Shown one piece after another: positions 1 to 7,924 of a stretch of DNA of 64,000 nucleotides. The stretch is from Sandaracinaceae bacterium (GTDB lineage: Bacteria; Myxococcota_A; Polyangia; Polyangiales; Houyiibacteriaceae). The stretch lies in NCBI GenBank assembly GCA_020633055.1, contig JACKEJ010000008.1, positions 124,001-188,000 of the forward strand, read 5' to 3'. The stretch's first letter is position 1. Every line of letters starts with the position of its first letter. Below the pieces are notes generated by a model that worked only from the letters and a program-made list of their open reading frames with translations, searched no databases and was not told where the DNA came from. Both the position numbers and the translations under genes were made by a program.

Positions 1-2
1 TG

Positions 3-851
3 ATCGGCGCGCTCGTGGGCGACGCGTGGGGCCGGCCCTACGAGGGGACGGCGGTGTCGGACGCCGCCCGGATCCTCGCGGAGTTCGCGCGACGGCGAGA
101 CGCGCCCGGGACGCTGGGCCACAGCGACGACGGCGAGATGACCCTGGCGCTGCTCGAGTCGCTGCAGTTCGACGGAGCGCTGGACCAAGAACACTTCGTG
201 CGGCTGATGAGCTTCACCCACGAGCCGGCGCGAGGCTACGGCAAGGGCGTTCGGAGCGTGTTTCGCGCCGTGCGAGGCCGCGTCCCGTGGCAAGAGGCCA
301 CGACGAGCTTCTGGGTGGACGGCTCACGCGGGAACGGCGCGGCAGCGCGGGTCGCGTCTGTTGCGGCCCTCCACGCAGGCGCAAGCGAGGCACACGTCGT
401 GGAGCTGGCGCGCCGGAGCGCCGTAGTGACCCACGCGCACCCGGAGGCGGTGGACGGTGCGGTGGTCATCGCGGTGGCCACGCACGCGGCCGTACGCACG
501 GCAGAGCGCGCCGCTGTCACGGATGCCGCGACGCGACATGCTGGGTCGCTCGTGAGCGTGGTCGCGCAAGTGGGTGCGTTGCGCGACAGCACGCCCGCAG
601 AGGTCGCCAGACAGATCGGGAACGATGTCCTCGCCTCGCGCTCGGTGGGGTCTGCCCTCTGGGCGCTTCACACGAGCGCGTCCTTCGAGGGCGCCATCAT
701 CAACGCGCTCTCTCTTGGCGGCGATACGGACACGATTGCCTGCATGACTGGCGCCATCGCCGGCGGGTTCTACGGAGCCGACGCGATCCCGACCTCGTGG
801 CAGCTGGCGCTCGAACCAGAAGCGCGGCGGACGCTCGCACGCGTCCCGTGA
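3..851 (+). CDS. ADP-ribosylglycohydrolase family protein (5' end outside window)
   Basis: This is the bulk of a DraG/ADP-ribosylglycohydrolase-fold enzyme. The family removes ADP-ribose from proteins or small molecules using a binuclear Mg site. The frame is open to the left edge and reads IGALVGDAWGRPYEG, the usual N-terminal family motif, so the true start lies just upstream; the GTG at 15 falls inside the motif and is not a convincing start. Metal-binding signatures are visible: HSDDGEMTLAL near the N-terminus and SLGGDTDTIACMTGAIAGG near the C-terminus, the latter holding the conserved Asp-Thr-Asp. Length is close to a normal single-domain member. The substrate cannot be told from sequence. 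Confidence 0.9.
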   Translation: MGALVGDAWGRPYEGTAVSDAARILAEFARRRDAPGTLGHSDDGEMTLALLESLQFDGALDQEHFVRLMSFTHEPARGYGKGVRSVFRAVRGRVPWQEATTSFWVDGSRGNGAAARVASVAALHAGASEAHVVELARRSAVVTHAHPEAVDGAVVIAVATHAAVRTAERAAVTDAATRHAGSLVSVVAQVGALRDSTPAEVARQIGNDVLASRSVGSALWALHTSASFEGAIINALSLGGDTDTIACMTGAIAGGFYGADAIPTSWQLALEPEARRTLARVP

Positions 852-921
852 ACGATACGTTCTTCGCCTCACCACGAGATGGTCGTGGCACCCCACCCAA
901 AACGCGCGCTACGATTCGGTC

Positions 922-1149
922 ATGTCAGCGATTCGCGCACGCGTCGAGAACGGGCGGCTGCTGGTAGACCAACCGACGAGTCTGCCGGAGGGGACGGTCC
1001 TCGACCTCGTCGTCGACGATGAAGGCGACGCCCTCGACGCGAGCGAGCGTGAGATGCTCGACGCCGCTATCTCGGCCGCGTGGCAGTCTGTCCGCGAGGG
1101 TCGCGGACGCGCCGCGGCCGACGTCCTCGCCGATCTGCGTCGGCGTTGA
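922..1149 (+). CDS. Antitoxin-like protein of a RelE/ParE-type module
   Basis: A 75-residue protein opens with an AbrB/DUF104-like strand pattern (IRARVENGRLLVDQP...LPEGTVLDLVV) followed by an acidic linker and a helical C-terminus ending in RGRAAADVLADLRRR. This is typical of antitoxins encoded directly before RelE/ParE toxins. Its stop codon overlaps the ATG of the following short reading frame (ATGA arrangement), as in a toxin-antitoxin operon. In such systems the antitoxin binds the toxin through the C-terminal helix and autoregulates. Here the toxin is only a remnant, so this may be an orphan antitoxin. Family assignment is by pattern, not a database match. Confidence 0.65.
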   Translation: MSAIRARVENGRLLVDQPTSLPEGTVLDLVVDDEGDALDASEREMLDAAISAAWQSVREGRGRAAADVLADLRRR

Positions 1150-1262
1150 TGCGCGGCGTCGTCGTCGCCCCCTACTACATCGCGACCGAGGAGGCAGTGG
1201 TCGTCCTCGCCGTGTGGGGCGCGATCAAGGGCGCGGGACCACGGTTGCGCCGCCCCAGCTGA
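1149..1262 (+). pseudogene. RelE/ParE-type toxin remnant (C-terminal fragment)
   Basis: A 37-codon frame starts at the ATG overlapping the antitoxin stop. It reads RGVVVAPYYIATEEAVVVLA then VWGAIKGAGPRLRRPS. This resembles the last strands of ParE/RelE toxins (pattern PY-x-I/V-x(4,8)-VVVLAVWHGAR), but the N-terminal two thirds of the about 95-residue fold are missing and the usual His/Arg after VW is changed. I infer a deleted, inactive toxin left next to its antitoxin. Confidence 0.5.
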
Positions 1263-1277
1263 GGTACCCTGCGCGCC

Positions 1278-2285
1278 ATGACCATCCCCAACGCGACCAG
1301 CCACTCCCTCCGTCTGCTGGTCTGCCTGCACTGTGGCGCGCCGTTCGAGTCGGCGCCCGAAGGGGGCCACTACACCTGCACCTACTGCCGCGCCACGCAC
1401 GACGTGAAGCCGCGCGACGAGCGGCCGGAGACCTTCGCGGGCAGCGGCGTGTTGCCCGCCAAGCCACAGGCGACCGAGGCCGAACGCTTCGCCGCGCTGC
1501 GCGAGCAGATGGTCAGCACCCACGTCTACAACTTCCCCCCCGCGTCGCTGCGTGACCTGGCGCGGCACAGCACGGACGTCTCGCGACTGGCCGAGGCCGA
1601 GGGCCTGTACCGCACCGCCGAGAAGCGCGTCATCGACGGTGGGGGCTTCGAGGCCGAGGCCGAGCTCTTCTGGATCGCGGGCATTCTGCGCACCATGTAC
1701 CTGCGCCAGAAGGAAGCGCGGCGCGCACGCGCCGTGGACGAGATGACGCTCGAGACGCTGCGCGACCCCGTGCTGCGCACCGTGCAGCGCGCCTCGCTGG
1801 CCAACCGCGCGTGCGAGGCCGGCGACCTCGAGAGCGCGGACGCTTGGCTAGCCCCCTGCCCGCGCGACTCCGACGTGCTGGCCGTGCACACCAGCGTGCG
1901 CGTCACCGAAGCGCGCATCGCGTTCAGGCGCGGCGACTACGCGCGCACCCTCGCGTGTCTGGGCGCCGAGGCCGACGCGGTGCCGCTGCGCATCGACCGC
2001 GACGCGATGGCGTGCCTCTACCGTGCCGCCGCCTACGAGCGCCTCGGCAAGCTCGACGAAGCCGCGCGCGCGCTGTCCGCCTCGCGACGCACCCTGGGTG
2101 GAAAGCTGTTCGCGGTGCGCAAGATGACCGACTGGCGCGAGACCTTCCCCGACGAAGGCCTGTGCGACCAGACGTTCCCCGCGTTCAAGCGCAACGCCGT
2201 GCTCGCGCGCGTGGGCTGCATCGGCATCGTGCTCCTGTCGCTCGGGGCCGCCGTCGTGGGCGTGGCCACGTCGCTCTTGGGCTGA
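1278..2285 (+). CDS. Zinc-ribbon, helical-repeat membrane-anchored protein, unknown function
   Basis: A 335-residue protein. Residues about 13-40 form a zinc ribbon (CLHCGAPFES...YTCTYCRATH, a CxxC-CxxC pair). The middle is Ala/Glu/Arg-rich and helical with TPR-like repeats (for example RACEAGDLESADAWLAPCPR). The last about 20 residues (GCIGIVLLSLGAAVVGVATS) form one membrane helix at the extreme C-terminus, suggesting a tail-anchored protein with the zinc ribbon in the cytoplasm. I do not recognise a named family. The next gene follows after 47 bp on the same strand, so they may be co-transcribed. Confidence 0.75.
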   Translation: MTIPNATSHSLRLLVCLHCGAPFESAPEGGHYTCTYCRATHDVKPRDERPETFAGSGVLPAKPQATEAERFAALREQMVSTHVYNFPPASLRDLARHSTDVSRLAEAEGLYRTAEKRVIDGGGFEAEAELFWIAGILRTMYLRQKEARRARAVDEMTLETLRDPVLRTVQRASLANRACEAGDLESADAWLAPCPRDSDVLAVHTSVRVTEARIAFRRGDYARTLACLGAEADAVPLRIDRDAMACLYRAAAYERLGKLDEAARALSASRRTLGGKLFAVRKMTDWRETFPDEGLCDQTFPAFKRNAVLARVGCIGIVLLSLGAAVVGVATSLLG

Positions 2286-2332
2286 CGCCACGCACGAACC
2301 TCCGGGGCACCGCGCCTGGGCTACACTGCCGC

Positions 2333-3187
2333 ATGGCCCGCACCTACACGCCCGACCCCGACACCATCACCCTGCACGCCAACGGCATCGACTTCGCCTG
2401 CCTGAGCTGGGGCGAGGGACCGCTGGTGGTGCTGGTGCACGGCTTCCCCGACACCGCGCGCACCTGGGACCTGGTGGGCCCGCGCATCGCAGCGCTCGGC
2501 TTCCGCGTGCTGGCGCCCTACACCCGCGGCATCGCACCCAGCTCCGCGCCCGCCGACGGCGACTACGCCAGCGACACGCTGGGCCGCGACATCCTCGCGC
2601 TCATCGAAGCCGCAGGCGAGCAGCAGGCCATCGTCGTGGGCCACGACTTCGGGGCCAGCGCGGCCTACTCGGCAGCGGGCCTCGGCTCCGACAAGGTGCG
2701 CAAGCTGGTCACCGTGGCCATCCCGCACCCCGCCTCCATCAAGCCGTCACTGGGCAAGGTCTGGAAGGTGCGCCACTTCATGACCCACCGGCTCCCCGGC
2801 GCGGCCAAGCGCTTCGCGGCCAACGACTTCGCCGAGCTGCGCGTGCTCTACGAGCGCTGGTCCCCCGGCTTCGCCTGGCCCGACGCCGAGTTCGAGGCCG
2901 CCAAGAACAGCTACTCCGCCCCTGGCGGCACGCAGCGCGCCCTCGACTACTACAAGTTCATCACGCCCAAGCCGCCCGCCGGGCACCTCGTGCGCCTGCC
3001 CATGCCCTCGCTCGTCATCGGGGGCCACACCGACGGCGCGATGAAGGCGGAGGACTTCGAGGGCTGCAAGGGGCGCTTCACCGGTCCCATCGAGGTCGCC
3101 ATGGTCCCGGGCGGACACTTCCTGCACCGCGAGCACCCCGAGGAGTTCCTCGCCGTGCTGCTGCCGTTCCTGAAGGAAGGCGCGTAG
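2333..3187 (+). CDS. Alpha/beta hydrolase, epoxide hydrolase/haloalkane dehalogenase-like
   Basis: A 284-residue alpha/beta-hydrolase. The oxyanion motif HGFPDTARTW is followed by the nucleophile elbow VVGHDFGASAAY, with Asp rather than Ser as nucleophile, the hallmark of epoxide hydrolases and haloalkane dehalogenases. A C-terminal His is present in VPGGHFLHREHPEEF. The catalytic acid could be in the loop SLVIGGHTDGAM. The ATG at 2333 gives a standard N-terminus; an in-frame extension upstream only overlaps the preceding gene out of its frame. Substrate is unknown. Confidence 0.85.
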   Translation: MARTYTPDPDTITLHANGIDFACLSWGEGPLVVLVHGFPDTARTWDLVGPRIAALGFRVLAPYTRGIAPSSAPADGDYASDTLGRDILALIEAAGEQQAIVVGHDFGASAAYSAAGLGSDKVRKLVTVAIPHPASIKPSLGKVWKVRHFMTHRLPGAAKRFAANDFAELRVLYERWSPGFAWPDAEFEAAKNSYSAPGGTQRALDYYKFITPKPPAGHLVRLPMPSLVIGGHTDGAMKAEDFEGCKGRFTGPIEVAMVPGGHFLHREHPEEFLAVLLPFLKEGA

Positions 3188-3197
3188 GGAGTCCGTC

Positions 3198-3281
3198 ATG
3201 GACGTCGACATCGCCGTGAACGGCCCCGTGGAGGACGCCGAGGTCATCGCCCTCTACCGCCGCGCCTCCAGGTCGCAATGT
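3198..3281 (+). pseudogene. Possible N-terminal remnant of a GNAT acetyltransferase
   Basis: Eleven bases after the hydrolase stop an ATG opens a frame reading DIAVNGPVEDAEVIALYRRA, which looks like the first strand and helix of some GNAT acetyltransferases (pattern ...DEVIALYRAxGW). The similarity stops after about 25 residues and no GNAT core follows. The adjacent nuclease gene on the other strand occupies the place where the rest would be. Weak call. Confidence 0.25.
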
Positions 3282-3334
3282 CGACGCGCGGTAGCTCCGA
3301 CGTCCGCTCGAACCTGGCGTGATGACCGGGTGGG

Positions 3335-4390
3335 TCAGCCGTCGCCCAGGACCTCCTCGGCGCTTGCGGCGGTCAGCACGCGAACGAGCATCTGCTCCAG
3401 CTCGGGCCCGGCCGCGGCGTCGACACGCGCATCGAGCGCAGCGTCGAGCGAACCGAACCGCACGCTCAGCAGGTTGCGCAACGTGGCCCGCAGGGCAGCC
3501 AGAGAGCCCTCCTGCCTGCCTTGCTGGATGCCCTGCTCGCGACCACGCTGGATGCCTTGCTGCAGGCCTTGCTGCAGGCCCTGCTGTAGGCCCTGCTCGC
3601 GGCCTTGCTGAATGAGTTGTTCACCGGCTGATGCCAAGGGACCCTCCGCGGTGGGGACGTGTATCAGGATGGCGCGGCGGACATCTTCGACAGACTGCTC
3701 GCCCGCCGCCAAGAGAATGTAGCGCAGCAGCGCTTCGAGTTCATCTGGGTGCCGTTCCGCCACGAGGGTGAGCAGCGCGGCCCAGAACTCCAAGTGGGCG
3801 AGGATGGCATGAACATCGCGGCCATCGCGCAGCAGCCAGGAGGCCACCCGGGCGACGGGTGCGAGCGGGCGGCCCATCAGCTCCGCGTTGCTGGCCACGG
3901 CGAGGTCGTCGATCAGCAGGTCGAGGTTGGGCACGAAGCGCCGCAGCTCAGGGTGCTCGGCCAGGCCCTCCACCATGGCGTGCACGGACCTGGGCGCGCT
4001 CCACGCGCGGGCGCCGTGGTGGACCACTAGCGGGACCACTAGCGGCAGCGTCCCCCGCTGCGGCTCGTCGGCGCGGAGCTTGGCCCAGATGCGCACCACG
4101 TACTCGAGGATGCGGAACGGCATGTCCGGATCGGCCCGGCTCTGGTGCTCCAGCAGGACGTAGACGTACGCGTACCGCTGCCCATGGCGTGGATTGCGGA
4201 AGGGCACCCGGAAGAGCAGGTCGGTGTGCCGCAGGCGCAGCTCCTTGGACACGAAGCTGCCCTCCACCACCTCCAGCTTGTCGAGGTCCAGCTGGGTCAC
4301 GAGCGAGCCCGGGAGTATGGTGCGCAGCTCGCCGGCCGCGTGCTCGGGGGTCGAGAAGATCCTCTTGAACAGCGCGTCGTGCTTCGCCAT
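3335..4390 (-). CDS. Rpn/YhgA-like recombination-promoting nuclease (PD-(D/E)XK transposase_31 family)
   Basis: A 351-residue protein starting MAKHDALFKRIFSTPEHA, the classic N-terminus of RpnA/YhgA-like proteins. The nuclease core is visible: RLRHTDLLFRVPF supplies the Asp and YAYVYVLLEHQSR the Glu of a PD-(D/E)XK site. Family members cleave DNA and stimulate RecA-independent recombination. The C-terminus has a short low-complexity block of Gln-Gly units (REQGLQQGLQQG repeated, about residues 255-290), a common and length-variable feature of Rpn proteins. It lies between the hydrolase and the first IS110 copy, without a visible operon. Confidence 0.85.
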   Translation of the reverse strand: MAKHDALFKRIFSTPEHAAGELRTILPGSLVTQLDLDKLEVVEGSFVSKELRLRHTDLLFRVPFRNPRHGQRYAYVYVLLEHQSRADPDMPFRILEYVVRIWAKLRADEPQRGTLPLVVPLVVHHGARAWSAPRSVHAMVEGLAEHPELRRFVPNLDLLIDDLAVASNAELMGRPLAPVARVASWLLRDGRDVHAILAHLEFWAALLTLVAERHPDELEALLRYILLAAGEQSVEDVRRAILIHVPTAEGPLASAGEQLIQQGREQGLQQGLQQGLQQGIQRGREQGIQQGRQEGSLAALRATLRNLLSVRFGSLDAALDARVDAAAGPELEQMLVRVLTAASAEEVLGDG

Positions 4391-4619
4391 GCCCGGCCGT
4401 CTTCGGCCGAACTGTGCGCGAGTTGCGTGTTTGCGCGCTCGCGCGTGACCGTAGGCTCATGCTTGCAGCAGGACGGAGCCAGTCTCACGCGACGCGCGGC
4501 GCCGACCGGCTCAGGAGCGTTCTCCGGGACGTCAGCCCATAGATGGGATGAAGCGCCGCCGTCCCTCTCCGGCGGCATACTGAAGGCTGCGACGCGGAGC
4601 CGCGAAAGGAGACGCTACG

Positions 4620-5669
4620 ATGGACCACATAGGCATCGACGTTCACAAGGCTAGCACTCAGGTCTGCATCCAGGGAGCGGACGGTGAGCTGCAGGAGTTT
4701 CGGATCCCGACGACTCGTGACCGGCTCATCGAGACGTTCGGCGCGATGGCGCCCGGCAAGGTGCTGTTGGAGGCCTCGACGGAGAGCGAGTGGGTCGCGC
4801 GATGTCTCGAGCGGGTGGGCCACGAGGTGGTAGTCGCCGACCCGGGATTCGCGCCGATGTACGCCACACGGAGCCGGAAGGTGAAGACCGACCGACGCGA
4901 CGCACGGTGCCTCGCGGAGGCATGCCAGCTGGGCGCGTACCGGGCGGCCCATCGGACGTCTGACGCGAGCCGTCACCTGCGCGACTTGGTGCTAGCGCGC
5001 AAGCTGCAAGTTCGCATGCGTAGCCAGACGATTGTCACGTTGCGGTCCATTCTGCGGCGAGAAGGGTTTCGGCTTCGGAGCGGTGGTGTCGCATCCTTTC
5101 GGACGCGGCTGGAGGAACTCGAATTACCCGCGGAGACCGCGGAGGTCATGGCGCCGCTGCTGGACCTCATCGACACGCTCACCGCTTCCATCAAGCAATC
5201 GGAACGCGGTGTCGCGGACCAGCTCGCGCTGCACCCCCGGGCAGCCCGACTCACGACCGTGCCGGGCATCGGGCCGGTCACGGCCATCACCTTCCACGCC
5301 ACGATGGACGACAGCAGCCGCTTTGCGTCTGCCCGTGCCGTCCGCGCGTACCTCGGCCTTGTCCCCTCCGAGCGCAGCAGCGGCGAGAAGCGGCAGCTTG
5401 GCCACATCACCAAACGCGGTCAGACCGAGCTCCGGAGCCTGCTCGTCGAGGCCGCCTGGCGCATCGTGCGCAGCACCAGTGACGACACACTCGCGATGCG
5501 CAACTGGGCGGCCGGCATCACCGCACGCAGAGGCCGCGCCATCGCGGTCGTGGCGCTCGCCCGCAAACTCGCGGGCGTCCTCTTCGTGATGTGGCGTGAC
5601 GAGCACGACTTCGCGCCTCGGCGCACGAACACGCAGCCCCCAAGACCTTTGGCCGCTTCGGCGGCCTGA
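4620..5669 (+). CDS. IS110-family DEDD transposase, copy 1
   Basis: A 349-residue transposase that uses an RNA guide and a RuvC-like DEDD plus serine active site in the characterised relatives. Visible catalytic residues are Asp7 (GIDVHK), Glu51 (VLLEAS), Asp91 and Asp94 (KTDRRDA). The C-terminal transposase_20 domain contains VPGIGPVTAITFHA and SERSSGEKRQLGHITKRG, which carries the candidate catalytic Ser. A strong ribosome site AAAGGAG lies 8 bp before the ATG. This copy reads VVALARKLAG near the C-terminus where copies 2 and 3 read VVADARKLAG; ALARKLA is the usual family sequence, so copy 1 may be the ancestral form. Confidence 0.95.
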   Translation: MDHIGIDVHKASTQVCIQGADGELQEFRIPTTRDRLIETFGAMAPGKVLLEASTESEWVARCLERVGHEVVVADPGFAPMYATRSRKVKTDRRDARCLAEACQLGAYRAAHRTSDASRHLRDLVLARKLQVRMRSQTIVTLRSILRREGFRLRSGGVASFRTRLEELELPAETAEVMAPLLDLIDTLTASIKQSERGVADQLALHPRAARLTTVPGIGPVTAITFHATMDDSSRFASARAVRAYLGLVPSERSSGEKRQLGHITKRGQTELRSLLVEAAWRIVRSTSDDTLAMRNWAAGITARRGRAIAVVALARKLAGVLFVMWRDEHDFAPRRTNTQPPRPLAASAA

Positions 5670-5849
5670 CTCCGCTTGCATTCCAACGACAGAACCCGAG
5701 TGAAATCACGGATGGCAGAGCACGGCATGTCTGCTGGCCCATTGCGAGCGCCGACTCATAGATAGTGCCCGCCACCCTTTTCGAATCCCACGGTGCGCCG
5801 CCGCTTCGAGCGGCAACTCAGAGCGCGGACAGAAGGCTGAAAGAACTCG
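5670..5849 (+). ncRNA. Candidate IS110 guide (bridge/seek) RNA region
   Basis: This 180-bp non-coding tail of the element is preserved in all three copies (also 16914-17093 and 22900-23079) with only two or three base changes. IS110-family transposases work with an element-encoded guide RNA; in IS1111-type elements it is encoded downstream of the transposase. Position and conservation fit, but I did not fold a convincing structure, so this is an inference. Confidence 0.35.
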
Positions 5850-5975
5850 TTTTCACGTCGGTTGGTCACGACTCAAACAGCAAATATCGACACACACAAC
5901 GTGCGGTCACTTGACTTCATGTGGCACTTCACAGAAGCCGACATGAACGTGCCTTCGCAAGTGTCCGAGATGTTT
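5850..5975 (+). repeat. IS110 3'-flank repeat, copy 1
   Basis: A 126-bp segment following the common IS110 end. It is identical to 17094-17219 and roughly 80% similar to 23080-23207. On the minus strand it has a 23-codon frame (5873-5944) kept in all three copies, but most differences in it change amino acids, so it is probably not a gene. It is either the true right end of the IS or a target repeat. Confidence 0.6.
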
Positions 5976-6327
5976 GCATAAGTAATAGCGATTCGGTGAA
6001 GCGCGCCCCGCGCAAGCTGCAGGACGGCCAGCGCGGGTGAGGCGCGGTTCGCCGAGGCGCCGTTGAACGGAGCCGCGGAGCATCACCCAGGCGCGAGCGG
6101 TCGGCTATGGGCCAATCGCGGCGGGCACCTCGAGGCGACGAGGCTTCGGCGGGGGCTTGGGACGAGACGCTTCCGGGTGCGGGGAGGCAGCCAGGTGAGA
6201 TCCACCGGGTCGCCGCCGCCCGTCGCACGTGCGCGGCACGGCGCCATCGCCGGACGGACGAGCGCCACCACCGCAGCAGACGGACTGTCGCTGCGTGAGG
6301 CACGCACGTGCACGTCGCGAGCGAGGG
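5976..6327. other. No gene seen; downstream end of IS91 remnant
   Basis: Between the IS110 flank and the IS91 transposase stop no reading frame has protein-like composition. It probably contains the 3' terminus of the IS91-like element, but I could not place its end. Confidence 0.4.
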
Positions 6328-6969
6328 TCATGACGAGTCGATCCCTTCAACGCGCGTCGGCATCGACGTCGACAACGGGAGCACGAGCAGCTGCGTGTCG
6401 CAGTGGGGGCAGCGCAATGGGTCACGGCCGTGGAGGGCCAGCATGAGTTCGACCCAAGTGCGCGGGCTCTGGCGCGCGTCGAGCTCCACCCCACGTGCAG
6501 ACGTCGAGGCGCCAGCGAGAGCGGCCTGTGCGCGCGCGAGGGAGAGGGCGCGGACGTGATTGGTGGAGACGAGGCCAGCATGACGGATCTTGTGGAAGCC
6601 CCTGGGCAAGGTGTGGCGCAGGAGGCGAGCGAGGAAGTCCACCGCGTTCTGCGTGCAGGTCTTCCCGTCCTTGGTGGCGAAGGTCACCGCCTCGCCGTCG
6701 TAGCGGATGAGGCGGGCGTTCGAGACGCCGACGCGATGCGTGTAGCGCCCGAGGTAACCGAAGACCTGCTGCGCCCCCGCGAACGGCGCCTTCGCGTAGA
6801 CGTGCCACCTCGTCTCGAAGAGCGCGCGCCGCACGGGCTCCACCTCGTCGGGCGGCAACACCAGCGTGCCCGCGTCGAACGCCGGCAGGATGGCCTCACG
6901 CACGAAGCCTCGGACGAGCTTGGCGAGAGCCCTCACGGGGAAGAGGTACCGGCCGTTGCGGCGTGCCGC
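6328..6969 (-). pseudogene. IS91-family (Y2, HUH) transposase, C-terminal fragment
   Basis: About 214 codons of an IS91-type rolling-circle transposase. The segment FGYLGRYTHRVGVSNARLIR includes the paired tyrosines (Y-LGR-Y) of the Y2 active site, followed by the family-typical FLARLLRHTLPRGFHKIRHAG and a C-terminal CPHC zinc pair. The N-terminal half, including the HUH metal motif, is absent: the frame is cut at 6969/6970 exactly where the IS21 terminal repeat begins. The in-frame ATG further upstream lies in IS21 sequence. Inactive remnant. Confidence 0.85.
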
Positions 6970-7102
6970 TTTGCACCCCCAAGGGACCACCTGATTCTCA
7001 ACCACATGGGACCGGGGGTCGGTCCGATGACGTTGAGCGGATAATGCCGACCGGGAGGTCGCTTGTCACGCCGGAGGGGCCCGTGGCCCCGACGAACCGC
7101 GG

Positions 7103-7924
7103 CTACCGCTTGCGGCGACGGATCGGTAGGTCTGGCTTGGTGACGGGCGTTCCTGGTAGCGGCTCGGCGGCATCGATCGTTGGCTTGAGGCGAGCCCGGT
7201 AGGACTCACCTTCGACGACGAGGTCGTAGGCGCTGTTGATGAATCGGTCGACGGCGCTCTGGGCGAGCAGGACGTCGTCGAACGCCGCGATCCACTCGCT
7301 CGTGTCGCGGTTGCTGGTGATGATCGTGGCGACTCGACCGTTGCGCTCGACGAAGAGCTGATAGACGTCGCGGCTCTCGTCGCGTGTCATGGGCTCGAGC
7401 GCGAAGTCGTCGATGATGAGCAGGTCGACGGTCGTGAGCTCGATCATCAGCGCGTCCCGTGAGTTGTCCATGCGGCTCTGCTTGAGTCGTCGCAGCAGGT
7501 CGTCCGCGCGGGTCATCGCGACCTGGAACCGATGTCGACACGCGGCGTGTCCGATGGCGGTGGCGAGGAACGTCTTGCCGACGCCGACGGGGCCGAGGAT
7601 GACGGCGTTGCGTCCTTCGGGGATGAAGCGCAGGCAGAGCAGCTCGCGCAAGACGCGCTGGTCGAACGAGACCTTCGCGGACTCGTCCCAGCGTTCGATT
7701 CTCATGTCCGGGTTCAGCCCCGCGTCCTTCGCGCGCCGCGCCGTGGCGGTGCTGTCGCGTCGATCGATCTCGTCGCGAAGCAGGAGGAGCAGCAGCTCCT
7801 CGAACGCCATCTTGCTCTTCTCGGCGAGCATGATTCGCTCGAGCAACGTGGGGATCATCTGGCCGAGGCGGAGCTTCTTGAGCGCGGCCTCGAGGTCCAT
7901 GTCGAGTCGTCGTGGTGTCGCCAT
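7103..7924 (-). CDS. istB: IS21 helper ATPase IstB
   Basis: A 273-residue AAA+ ATPase that assembles on DNA and stimulates the IstA transposase. Walker A is GPVGVGKTFLATAIGHAA and Walker B is VDLLIIDDFAL; the sensor-like segment ATIITSNRD follows. The N-terminal helical region (LEAALKKLRLGQMIPTLLER) matches IstB family members. The ATG overlaps the istA stop by one base (TGATG), giving translational coupling. The C-terminus ends in a basic tail (PIRRRKR). Confidence 0.95.
   Translation of the reverse strand: MATPRRLDMDLEAALKKLRLGQMIPTLLERIMLAEKSKMAFEELLLLLLRDEIDRRDSTATARRAKDAGLNPDMRIERWDESAKVSFDQRVLRELLCLRFIPEGRNAVILGPVGVGKTFLATAIGHAACRHRFQVAMTRADDLLRRLKQSRMDNSRDALMIELTTVDLLIIDDFALEPMTRDESRDVYQLFVERNGRVATIITSNRDTSEWIAAFDDVLLAQSAVDRFINSAYDLVVEGESYRARLKPTIDAAEPLPGTPVTKPDLPIRRRKR

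Larger units (their letters stand above)
4535..5849 (+). mobile_element. IS110-family element, copy 1 (intact)
   Basis: The left limit is where all three copies start to match (GCCCATAGATGGGATGAAGC); flanks to the left are unrelated. The strict common right limit is 5849, where copy 3 begins to diverge; copies 1 and 2 stay identical to 5975. A 7-bp perfect hairpin (GCCGCCG, loop 4562-4569, CGGCGGC at 4570-4576) sits before the transposase and could block read-through transcription. The 5' non-coding part is only about 85 bp and the 3' part 180 bp or more, the arrangement of IS1111-type members. No target duplication is expected for IS110. Confidence 0.85.

Noticed and set aside
5770..5800. 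TTCGAATCCCAC in the IS110 tail, reminiscent of a tRNA T-arm
   Set aside because: The required GG before TTCGA, a matching stem and an acceptor/anticodon arrangement are absent.
5873..5944. A 23-codon minus-strand frame (also 17117-17188 and 23103-23174) with a plausible ribosome site, conserved in the IS110 flanks
   Set aside because: Comparing copies, five of six differing codons change the amino acid, so there is no sign of protein-level selection; it is better explained as non-coding repeat.
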